Origin: WSZJ01 sp964590435 | GTDB lineage: Bacteria; Planctomycetota; MHYJ01; WSZJ01 | Assembly: GCA_964590435.1 (NCBI GenBank) | Contig: CAZPWT010000034.1 | Span: 1 to 64,000 of the forward strand | Length of the DNA: 64,000 nt | Reading direction: 5' to 3' | In this document: positions 16,001 to 26,435 of the stretch, piece after piece | Numbering within the stretch: position 1 is the first letter of the stretch | Layout of the letters: each line of letters starts with the position of its first letter | Notes under the pieces: generated by a model | The model's database searches: none | What the model saw: the letters and a program-made list of their open reading frames with translations, nothing else | What the model was told of the DNA's origin: nothing | Translations under genes and position numbers: made by a program

Positions 16001-18838
16001 CTACTTGCGGACCTGGATCGTCCGCGTCGCGTCCTTCTTCCGGCCCGGGCGTTCCCCGAACCAGGTCGCGAAGGCGCGGACGTCCGGCTCGCGGATCGCC
16101 CTCGCGATGAGATTCTCCGCCGCGAGGCTCCCGGACACCGCGAACGCCATCGACCCCGCCAGCAGGAGCCCGCCCCGCGCGTCGCGCGGCTGCTCCTCGC
16201 ACCACGCCTCGAACTCCGACGCCCGCGCCGTCCCCGCGATCGCCGCCGCAGGCTGCTGCCATTCCGGGATGTCCTTCGTCCGCTGGTTCAGCGCCGCCAC
16301 CAGCGCGCCCTGCCCCACGTTTCCCGCCCCCGCGATGCTCTCCAGCAGGACGCCGAGGAAGTGCTGCGGCGTCCGGCCCGACGCATACGTGGCCGAGTGC
16401 GGCGCCAGGAAACCCGCCGCTTCAGCCCATTTCGACTGCGCTCCTGCGAGCAGCGCCCGCCAGTTCCGTGCCCACAGCCCCGACGGCGACGGGTGCGTGA
16501 TCGACCCCTGCGCCGCAGCGAGGCGCTTCTCCGCCTCCGCCAGTTGCCCTTCGGCGAGCAGCGACTCGATGATCCACAGCATCAGCCGGGCGCGGTCCTT
16601 GCGCGTGATCTGGTCGGTGAGGTCGAGGGACTTCTGCAGCTCCACGCGGGACGCTTTCTGCTGCGCCGGCTCGAGGCCGAGCCGCGAAAGGTGCGCGTGC
16701 AGTTCCATGCGGGCGCCGAGCTGCGTCGGGTGGCTCTGCAGAAGCGCGAACGCGTCGGAGCGGGCCTGGGCCGCGCCGCCGCGGGCGATCCCGATGCGCA
16801 TGATCCGCGCGCAGACCTCGGAGGTCTCGTGCAGCTCGAGGCGCGCGCCCTTGAGGAGCTGCACCGCGAGGGACGAAGCGAGCGTCGGGGCCTCGGCTTC
16901 CGCCGCCGCGAGCACCTCGTGCAGCATCGTCCAGACGGGGATCCGCAGCGGGTCGCCGCGACGCCGGTCGAACTCCTGTGTCAGGACGGACCACGCTTCC
17001 TTCACGTTTTTTGCCACCAGCGCGAGCTTGGCCTTGCCGACGGCCTCGAGCGCCTGGTGGCTGGTGTCCTTGAGGGCGGCGAATTCAGAAGCGGCCTTGG
17101 CGTTCTGGCCGAGGAGGAGGGCGCAGAGGGCGGCCTTGAAGCGGGCGAGGTAGCCCTCGGAGCGGTCGGCGTGGGACGTGGCGAGCTCGAGGTAGAGGGC
17201 GCGGGCCTCGTCGAGACGCTGGAGGGCCATGAGGCGGTCGGGGAGCTCGGAGAAGTCGATGCGGAGGGGGACGCCCTTGTTCTCGACGCGGAGGGCGGAG
17301 AGGCGGAGTCCGATGTTCTGCGTCTCGAAGCCGACGTGGGATCCGCGCGGGGGGAAGACTTCGCGGAAGTTGAGGACGCGGACGCCGTCGAAGTCGACGG
17401 AGAGGTCGTCGCTTTCGCGGGTGACGACGAGGTCGTGGGGGAGGCGTGCGGCGGCGGTGAGTTCGCCGCTGCGGGCGACGAGGACGTTCTCGCGGATGAG
17501 CTCGATGCGGGCGTCCTCGCCGCCGTGGACGCGGAGGACGTAGCCGTCCGGCCCGAATTCCTCGCGGGCGCCGATCGTGACGTCGAGGCGCCACGCGGGT
17601 TTCCCCGCGGGGCCGGTCATCCGCGCGGTGAGCCGCAGGTCGCCGGCGAGGCGGGCCTTGGAGTGCAGCCGTGCGCGCGGCCCCTCGGCGCAGACGAGCG
17701 AACCCGCGTCGGTCGCCCAGCGCCCGAGCGACTGCTCCCAGCCCTCCGTGCGCGCGGCCCACGGGACCCAGCCTTCGAGGTACGCGCGGATTTCCTCGGC
17801 GAGCTCGCCGGCGTTGGCGTAGCGTTTCTCCGGCTGCAGCGACAGCGCGCGCATGGCGATCTGGCAGAGGGCGCGCGGGGCGTCCTGGCCGAGCGGGCGC
17901 TTCTCGGGAGGAATGATCTGCCCCTTGATCGTCCGCGCCACGAGCTCGTCGGCGCGGCCGTCGACCGGGAGGCGCATCGTCAGGATCTGGTACAGGATCG
18001 TCCCGAGCGAGTACACGTCCGACGCCGGGCGCGCCAGCGCCGCGTGGCCGGACGCCTGCTCCGGCGACATGTACCCCGGCGTCCCCAGCACCGCCCCGTC
18101 GCGCGACAGCCCCGGGTCCGCCGCGAGCTGCACCCCCAGCTCCGTCGCCACCGGCTCCGCCACCTCCACCCGCTCCCCGGTCGCGTCCGCAATGCGCGAC
18201 AGCCCCCAGTCCATCACCATCACTTCGCCGAACTCCCCCAGCATCACGTTCGCCGGCTTCAGGTCCCGGTGCACGATGTGCAGGTGGTGCGCAAACGCCA
18301 TCGCCTCGCAGATGCGCTGGAACACCTCAAGCAGCGCCCGCTGCGTGTACCGCTTCACGTCCGCCGCCGTCCCGTCCCGCACCCCCGTCAGCACCTCGGC
18401 CAGCGACCGCCCCGTCACGTACCGCATCGTGTAGTAGATCCCCAGCCCCGGATCCACCCCCACCCGGTAAATCGGCACGATCCCCGGGTGCGACAGCTTC
18501 GACGACAGCGCCGCCTCTTCCAGCAGCTTCCGCGCCACCCCCGAATTGCGCAGCTCCGCCCGCAAAAGCTTCAGCGCCACCTGCCGCCCCAGCACCGGCT
18601 CCCGCGCCAGGTACACGTCGCTCATCCCCCCGCGCCCCAGCAGCTTCTCGATCGCGTGGTCGCCGATCGCCGACGGAAGCGGCTTGTCCCTCGGGTCCTT
18701 CCGCGGCTCCGTGCCGGGGATCGAGCTCTCCGGGCCGAAGAGCGGCACCGCGGGGACGCAATCCGGGCACAGCCGCCCCTCCGTCCCGATCGGGATCAGC
18801 TTGCCGCAGTTGGTGCACTTCCGGATCAGCCCTGCCAT
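16001..18838 (-). CDS. Hanks-type Ser/Thr protein kinase with C-terminal TPR-like region
   Basis: A 945-residue soluble kinase. An N-terminal zinc-ribbon-like segment (CTNCGKLIPIG ... CPDC) precedes the kinase domain (about residues 58-330). That domain has the P-loop LLGRGGMSDVY, lysine in VALKLL, catalytic IVHRDLKPANVM, a DFG equivalent written DWGL, and GTPGYMSPEQ. A beta-rich region (about 370-540) resembling a concanavalin-like lectin fold by pattern and a long helical TPR-type region (about 550-945) follow. No membrane helix was seen. This architecture, including DWG for DFG, is common in Planctomycetota. Substrates are unknown. Confidence 0.87.
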   Translation of the reverse strand: MAGLIRKCTNCGKLIPIGTEGRLCPDCVPAVPLFGPESSIPGTEPRKDPRDKPLPSAIGDHAIEKLLGRGGMSDVYLAREPVLGRQVALKLLRAELRNSGVARKLLEEAALSSKLSHPGIVPIYRVGVDPGLGIYYTMRYVTGRSLAEVLTGVRDGTAADVKRYTQRALLEVFQRICEAMAFAHHLHIVHRDLKPANVMLGEFGEVMVMDWGLSRIADATGERVEVAEPVATELGVQLAADPGLSRDGAVLGTPGYMSPEQASGHAALARPASDVYSLGTILYQILTMRLPVDGRADELVARTIKGQIIPPEKRPLGQDAPRALCQIAMRALSLQPEKRYANAGELAEEIRAYLEGWVPWAARTEGWEQSLGRWATDAGSLVCAEGPRARLHSKARLAGDLRLTARMTGPAGKPAWRLDVTIGAREEFGPDGYVLRVHGGEDARIELIRENVLVARSGELTAAARLPHDLVVTRESDDLSVDFDGVRVLNFREVFPPRGSHVGFETQNIGLRLSALRVENKGVPLRIDFSELPDRLMALQRLDEARALYLELATSHADRSEGYLARFKAALCALLLGQNAKAASEFAALKDTSHQALEAVGKAKLALVAKNVKEAWSVLTQEFDRRRGDPLRIPVWTMLHEVLAAAEAEAPTLASSLAVQLLKGARLELHETSEVCARIMRIGIARGGAAQARSDAFALLQSHPTQLGARMELHAHLSRLGLEPAQQKASRVELQKSLDLTDQITRKDRARLMLWIIESLLAEGQLAEAEKRLAAAQGSITHPSPSGLWARNWRALLAGAQSKWAEAAGFLAPHSATYASGRTPQHFLGVLLESIAGAGNVGQGALVAALNQRTKDIPEWQQPAAAIAGTARASEFEAWCEEQPRDARGGLLLAGSMAFAVSGSLAAENLIARAIREPDVRAFATWFGERPGRKKDATRTIQVRK

Positions 18839-18878
18839 GGCCGCAAGTGTAGCCCCGGGCGGGGAGGGGGGCGAAGAG

Positions 18879-19733
18879 CTACAAATCGAGCGGGGGGCCG
18901 GCGGCGAATTTGCCCTTGTCGTCGAGGGTCACGCGGGCGGCGGCGGCGCGGGGGTCGTGCTCGGAGAAGAGGATCCAGCCTTCCTTCGCGGCGCGCTCGA
19001 GGACGTCGCGCTTTTCCCGCATGGAGAGGAGGGCGTTGAGGTCGTAGCCCATGACCCAGGGGACGGGGAGGTGCGAGAACGTCGGGATGAGGTCGGCGCA
19101 GTAGAAGAGCTTTCCCTCGGGGCCCGAGACGAGAGGAAGCTGCTGGCCGAACGTGTGGCCGTCGCAGCACACGAACGACAGCCCGGGGTAAATCTCCTCC
19201 GGGCCGGCGATCACGCGCAGCCCCGGCGCGTCCCCGAGCGGGCCGACGTGCTCCTCGAGATAGCTTGCGCGCTCCCGTTCGTGTGGCTTGCGCGCCCAGT
19301 CGAGGTTCGATCGCTGGATCCAGTGAAGGGCCTTCGGGAAGACGAGCTCGAGCGCACCGCGGGAGTCGAGGCGCGAGAGGCCGCCGGCGTGGTCGAAGTG
19401 GAGGTGGGTCAGGACGAGGTCGGTGACGTCCGCAGGCTTGACGCCGTGCGCCGCGAGCCCGCGCTCGATCGCGGACCCCGAGAGCTGCAGCCCGTAGATC
19501 TCCGCCAGCTTCGCCGTCCACTTTTCGCCCGCGCCGCAATCGACCAGCACCGTCCGGCCGTGGCCGCGCAGCAGCATCGCGCGCATCCCGAGCTCGATCC
19601 GATTCTTGCCGTCCGGCGGATTCAGCTTCGACCACATCGTCCACGGCACCACGCCGAACATCGCGCCGCCGTCGAGCCAGAATCGCCCTGTGTCGATCGC
19701 GTCGATCCGCCAGCCGCCGATCGAGAGGCTCAT
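18879..19733 (-). CDS. MBL-fold metallo-hydrolase
   Basis: A 284-residue metallo-beta-lactamase-fold hydrolase. The zinc motif is LTHLHFDHAGG (HxHxDH, about residue 102), with further ligands in CDGHTFGQQ (His) and FYCADLIPT (Asp) and a C-terminal His in LFSEHDPR. The pattern is typical of the AttM/quorum-quenching-like and general MBL groups; the substrate is not determinable. Its ATG overlaps the TGA of queD (ATGA), so the two genes are translationally coupled. Confidence 0.85.
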   Translation of the reverse strand: MSLSIGGWRIDAIDTGRFWLDGGAMFGVVPWTMWSKLNPPDGKNRIELGMRAMLLRGHGRTVLVDCGAGEKWTAKLAEIYGLQLSGSAIERGLAAHGVKPADVTDLVLTHLHFDHAGGLSRLDSRGALELVFPKALHWIQRSNLDWARKPHERERASYLEEHVGPLGDAPGLRVIAGPEEIYPGLSFVCCDGHTFGQQLPLVSGPEGKLFYCADLIPTFSHLPVPWVMGYDLNALLSMREKRDVLERAAKEGWILFSEHDPRAAAARVTLDDKGKFAAGPPLDL

Positions 19734-20092
19734 TCTCCCTTGTACTCGCAGCGGTTCGAGCACGTCTCGCGCACCGTCACGCACGTCAGCCCCGCCAGCT
19801 TCGGCTTCACCCGGTCCCAGATCCACTTCGCCAGCATCTCGCTCGTCGGGTTCTCGAGCCCCGGGATCTCGTTCAGCGTCCGGTGGTCCAGTTCCTCGCG
19901 GATCGGCTCCACCACCGCCTTCACGTCCGCATAGTCCACGAACCACCCGAGCTTCGGGTCCACCGTCCCGCTCACCCGGATCTCCGCACGGAACGAGTGC
20001 CCGTGCATCCGGCGGCATTTGTGCCCTGCAGGCACCAGCGGAAGCGAGTGCGCGCTCTCGAAACCGAACTCATGCACGAGGTCGACGTTCAT
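19730..20092 (-). CDS. queD: 6-Pyruvoyltetrahydropterin synthase / QueD-family enzyme
   Basis: A 120-residue enzyme of the PTPS/QueD fold. QueD converts dihydroneopterin triphosphate to 6-carboxy-tetrahydropterin, the first committed step of queuosine and 7-deazaguanine synthesis. Zinc-binding histidines are in FESAHSLP and RRMHGHSF, and the catalytic cysteine is in GHKCRRMHGH. A conserved core follows with WFVDYADVK, LDHRTLNEI, NPTSEMLAKWIW and VRETCSNRCEY. The C-terminal CSNRCEYKGE carries two extra cysteines. The ATG at 20092 gives the normal family length. No queC, queE or queF is present in the window. Confidence 0.88.
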   Translation of the reverse strand: MNVDLVHEFGFESAHSLPLVPAGHKCRRMHGHSFRAEIRVSGTVDPKLGWFVDYADVKAVVEPIREELDHRTLNEIPGLENPTSEMLAKWIWDRVKPKLAGLTCVTVRETCSNRCEYKGE

Positions 20093-20114
20093 TGCTCGCT
20101 CTCCGCCGACGGGG

Positions 20115-20369
20115 CTACGACTTCTTGCACCATCCCCCGCGATGCGAGTCCACCGCCGCCAGGTACAGCTGGCGCGCTTCTTCCACCTCTTCGAAATACC
20201 CCTTCGGGAACGCGATCCCCATCTGCATCCCGCACGCGGGGCAGGTGTACAGGACCTCAACGCCTTCCATCGCCTGCGAAATGCAGTCGTCGCACAGACG
20301 CACCTCGCCCGTCGACTCTCCGCCGATTTCCTTCACTTCTTCGCACGAGGTGCACTTGGTTTCCACCAC
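20115..20369 (-). CDS. Small multi-cysteine zinc-ribbon protein
   Basis: An 84-residue protein with three CxxC knuckles: KCTSCEE near residue 6, LCDDC near 25 and TCPACGM near 42, plus a last Cys near the C-terminus. This suggests two structural zinc sites. It lies 22 nt upstream of queD on the same strand and is the first gene of that run. Function unknown. Confidence 0.7.
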   Translation of the reverse strand: MVETKCTSCEEVKEIGGESTGEVRLCDDCISQAMEGVEVLYTCPACGMQMGIAFPKGYFEEVEEARQLYLAAVDSHRGGWCKKS

Positions 20370-20479
20370 GTCTCCCCCAGTTCTCTAGGCCCGAGGCACG
20401 AATCCCTTCGCGAGGAGACCTTCCTCGCCCGAAAGGGCCAAGCAATATAGGCGGGAGGGGCGGGGGGTGGAAGAGCTTT

Positions 20480-20602
20480 CCGCAAGGCCGGGCGAAAATC
20501 GCGTGGGCCCAGGCTGCGTCGGCCGAGTGACGGTTCTTGAGCAGTTTTCCTTCTGCGGGCCGACTCCGCCCGAGCCCACGCGATTTTCGCCCGGCCTTGC
20601 GG
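20480..20602. repeat. Long-arm hairpin element, copy 1
   Basis: A perfect 29-bp inverted repeat (20480-20508 with 20574-20602) encloses 65 nt. Inside it GTCGGCC (20518-20524) pairs with GGCCGAC (20558-20564). The core words GCTGCGTCGG, AGTGACGGT and GCGGGCCGACTCCGCCC recur in copy 2 near 36.2 kb, but the outer arms are different there and still perfectly complementary. It lies between divergently oriented genes. Confidence 0.85.
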
Positions 20603-20648
20603 CCTTCGCGCTTGTTCGGGAGACGCGCTCCCGGCATTCTTTGTCGTG

Positions 20649-23669
<3,021 letters not shown>

Positions 23670-23687
<18 letters not shown>

Positions 23688-24425
23688 AGTGACGACCTGA
23701 GCCCCGGCGGCGCGCAGCATGACGAGCGCTTCCAGCGCCTGCTCCAGGTTGTCCTCGGGAAGAAACTCAAGCATGACGATCGGGCGGGCCGATCGGATCG
23801 CCTCGCGCCCGAGCCATGCCCTGAGGACCTCGACCGTGAGCCTTCCCTCCGGTTTCGCCTCCGCGGCCCACGCCGGGGGAGGCGGCCTGGGCGGCGCCTC
23901 CTCGCCCTCCGCGGGAGGAAAGTAGATCGAGTCAGGATGGTCTCCGCTCAACTCCGTTATCCTGAGCGGGCCGGCGCGGGCGCCGATCCAGAGGTGGTTC
24001 CAGTCGGAGCTGTCGTGTTCGTCGATACGGCGAGCGCCCTCGAAGTAGAAGAGGCAGGAGCAGCAGTGGCTCACCTCCACCGTGACGGGAACTTCCTGCT
24101 CCCGGCCTTCCACGGTCACGAGAAACGCGATGTTGACGCAGTTTCCTTTCGCGATGAGCGCCTTCAGGAGCGGGCCGACCGCGGCAAGCCGGATGCCGGC
24201 ATCGGCCCGGATCAACTTCGGCTCCCGCGAGCGCACCAGCGGATGGCGAATTTCGTCCATGTCCTCAATCGACACCCGTACCCCTTCGCGAAGGATGCCG
24301 CCGCCGGACGTGACCGTGAAATGCACCGTGCCCGGCTGGATTTCTTCCGCATGGGCGACCGCCGGGGGCATCTCCCCTCGAGGAGTGGAGCAACCGACCA
24401 GCAGGAGGACCAGGAGCCGTCGCAT
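23670..24425 (-). CDS. Lipoprotein of unknown function
   Basis: A 251-residue protein with a lipoprotein signal (MRRLLVLLLVGCSTP; lipid-attached Cys at residue 12). The mature part has no domain I recognise. It contains a Cys cluster SHCCSCLFYFEG near residue 120, a Pro-rich linker (PPRPPPPAW, about 180-190), and a C-terminal stretch reading SARPIVMLEFLPEDNLEQAL. The latter looks like an ExbD/biopolymer-transport-style beta-alpha unit but is not conclusive. The 3' end overlaps the kinase gene convergently. Confidence 0.65.
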
Positions 24426-24528
24426 CGCGGTGATTGTACGGGCGCCCGCACTTCTGCGGTACCAACTGCCAGAATCTTCGCGTGGCGCGAAGATCTCGGA
24501 GGCTCACATCGGTTCTCGGGCGGATTTG

Positions 24529-24556
24529 CCCTGAGCGAGCGAAGCGAGTCGAAGGG
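24529..24556. repeat. GAGCGAGCGAAGCGAGTCGAAG repeat word
   Basis: A short palindromic-like intergenic word. A relative on the opposite strand occurs near 46.4 kb, and a partial relative sits inside the inverted repeat at 41.4 kb. Words of this type recur in intergenic DNA of several bacterial lineages. It lies in the 240-nt gap before the 66-residue gene. Confidence 0.5.
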
Positions 24557-24666
24557 CCCGGCGACTTCTTCTCCTCCCGTTGACAGCCCCCTCCGGTCGA
24601 ACCTAGCATCGTCGGCTCGATTCGCGGTTCGGCGCTTCTCACTCGGTCCATCCAGGGAGATCACGC

Positions 24667-24867
24667 ATGAACGACGCCCGCCGTCATCCGAACCCGAGGG
24701 ACCCGCGCGTGGTGGACGAACTGATCGAGCGCGCGAAGAAGCACCCGCTGGGGGTGGAGTTCCTGTCCAAGGGGTACCTGGACAGCGTGGCCGCCGGGCT
24801 GGAGACGCACGCCTTCACGGTCGAAGCCGCCCGCGAACGCCTGCGGCGCGAGGGAGAAAACGCTTGA
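24667..24867 (+). CDS. Small conserved-looking protein upstream of HMG-CoA-lyase-like gene
   Basis: A 66-residue helical, charged protein with no Cys and no signal peptide; the middle reads HPLGVEFLSKGYLDSVAAG. It is preceded by GGGAGA and its TGA overlaps the TTG start of the next gene (TTGA). Tight coupling to the lyase-like enzyme suggests an accessory or regulatory subunit, which is inference. Confidence 0.6.
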   Translation: MNDARRHPNPRDPRVVDELIERAKKHPLGVEFLSKGYLDSVAAGLETHAFTVEAARERLRREGENA

Positions 24868-25883
24868 GCAGCTGGAAGAAACTGCCGAAGAAGGTCGAGC
24901 TGGCCGACATCACGATCCGCGACGGGTTCCAGCACGAGGAGAAGTGGATCCCGACGAAGGCGAAGATCTGGATCGCGGAGGAGCTGATCCACGCGGGGTA
25001 CACGCGGCTCGAGGTCACGAACCTCGGGAGCAAGAAGGCGATGCCGCAGTTCGTGGATGCGGAAGAGGTGCTGAAGGACATCCGCACGAGCAAGCGGACG
25101 GCGGGGAAGGCGCACGGGGTCGAGCTGACGGCGGTGACGATCCGCGAGAAGGCGGTGGACGAGGCGATCGAGCTGCGCGCGAAGGGTCACGGGCCGGACC
25201 GCATCCTCATGATGGTGTCGACGTCGCCGTCGCACATGAAGAAGAACAGCGGCCTGGACCATTCGGGGTACTGGGCGGAGGCGGAGCGCTGCATCAAGCG
25301 GGCGCACGCCGAGGGGATGAAGTTCAACGGCACGGTCAGCACGATCTGGGGCTGCCCGATCGAGGGGCCGACGAAGCTTGAGGACGCGGTGCAGTTCACG
25401 CGGCGGTGGTTCGAGATCGGCGCGGACGACGTCGAGCACGCGGACCACGACGGCTCGGCGCCGCCCAACAAGGTTTTCGATTACTTCTCGATGGTGCTCG
25501 AGGAGATGCCCGACCCGAAGAAGCACGTCGCGCACTTCCACGTCACCCGCGGCTGGGGGCTCGCCAACGTCGTCGCGGCGCTTCAGGCCGGCATCACGCG
25601 CTACGAGAGCACGCTCGGCGGCATCGGCGGCCAGCCGGCGAATTTCTTCGAGGGCTCGCCGATCCCGGGGACCGGCAGCTACTACTACCAGGATCCCAAC
25701 AACGTCGGACTGATCAACACCGAGGACCTCGTCGTGATGCTGGACGAGATGGGGATCGAGCACGGCCTGGACGTGGACCGCATCCTCGCCACGGGCCGCA
25801 TGGTCGAGCGCATCGTCGGCCGGCGGCTCCGCAGCGAGAGCATCAAGAGCGGACGGATCCCCAAGAAACACACGGGACGATAG
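24864..25883 (+). CDS. HMG-CoA-lyase-like (HMGL/DRE-TIM) enzyme
   Basis: A 339-residue TIM barrel of the HMGL-like family. The N-terminal metal/substrate motif is ADITIRDGFQHEEKW (about residue 15). Also present are MMVSTSPSHMKKN, FNGTVSTIWGCP, ADHDGSAPP and the barrel histidines in AHFHVTRGWGLANV. The segment where HMG-CoA lyases carry the catalytic loop cysteine (GGxGGCP) reads GGIGGQP here, so the cysteine is replaced by Gln. It may therefore be a related acyl-CoA aldolase/lyase rather than a true HMG-CoA lyase. The start is a TTG at 24864 overlapping the upstream small gene; the longer frame upstream is non-coding in character. Confidence 0.78.
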   Translation: MSSWKKLPKKVELADITIRDGFQHEEKWIPTKAKIWIAEELIHAGYTRLEVTNLGSKKAMPQFVDAEEVLKDIRTSKRTAGKAHGVELTAVTIREKAVDEAIELRAKGHGPDRILMMVSTSPSHMKKNSGLDHSGYWAEAERCIKRAHAEGMKFNGTVSTIWGCPIEGPTKLEDAVQFTRRWFEIGADDVEHADHDGSAPPNKVFDYFSMVLEEMPDPKKHVAHFHVTRGWGLANVVAALQAGITRYESTLGGIGGQPANFFEGSPIPGTGSYYYQDPNNVGLINTEDLVVMLDEMGIEHGLDVDRILATGRMVERIVGRRLRSESIKSGRIPKKHTGR

Positions 25884-25988
25884 CGATCTCCCTTCTTCCA
25901 CAGGACGGCTGCAGCCCGCGGGCCAATTTTTTCCTTGCAGGGCGCAATGAGACAGCGTGTCCTTTACCGCAGGGTGAGGGACTTATCG

Positions 25989-26435
25989 ATGGCAGGGCGG
26001 TGGTTAGGGGCAATCCTCGTGCTGGCCTGCGGGTGCGGCCACGGGGAGCCTGAGAAACACATCGATTCCATGACCGTCGAAATCACAGGCCGCGCCCTGG
26101 AATGGATCGTGCGCTACCCGGGGAACGACGGCGTGTTGGGCACCGCGGATGACGTCCTCGACCGGCAGAACCTCCATGTGCCCGTCACGGCCGATATCAC
26201 CGTCCTGCTGAGAAGTGATGACTATGCGTACACGTTCGCCTTGCCGGCCCAGGACTGCAGGGAAATCGCCGTGCCGAATCTCCTGTTTTCCGTGCGCTTC
26301 AGGCCCGGAACGCCCGGCACGTTCGAGATCCGGGGTGACGACATGTGCGGCGGCGACCATTCGAAGCTGCAGGGGAAGTTGATCGTGGAGTCCCAGTCGT
26401 CTTTCAGGTCGTGGCTCAAACAAGGGAGCAAGTGA
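25989..26435 (+). CDS. Cytochrome-oxidase-subunit-II-like lipoprotein with degenerate CuA site
   Basis: A 148-residue protein. The ATG at 25989 follows GAGGG by about 9 nt and gives a lipoprotein signal ending LVLACGCG. The mature part is a cupredoxin resembling the CuA domain of CoxB: ITGRALEWIVRYPG, then DYAYTFALP, then REIAVPN, then GTFEIRGDDMCGGDHSKLQG. Compared with CoxB, the first His ligand is Tyr, the first Cys is Gly, Glu is Asp, and Met is Leu; only the CxxxH pair (Cys and His) remains. It should not hold a normal CuA centre. Its stop abuts the ATG of the SCO1-ASPIC gene, so it belongs to a copper or respiratory context. Confidence 0.75.
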   Translation: MAGRWLGAILVLACGCGHGEPEKHIDSMTVEITGRALEWIVRYPGNDGVLGTADDVLDRQNLHVPVTADITVLLRSDDYAYTFALPAQDCREIAVPNLLFSVRFRPGTPGTFEIRGDDMCGGDHSKLQGKLIVESQSSFRSWLKQGSK

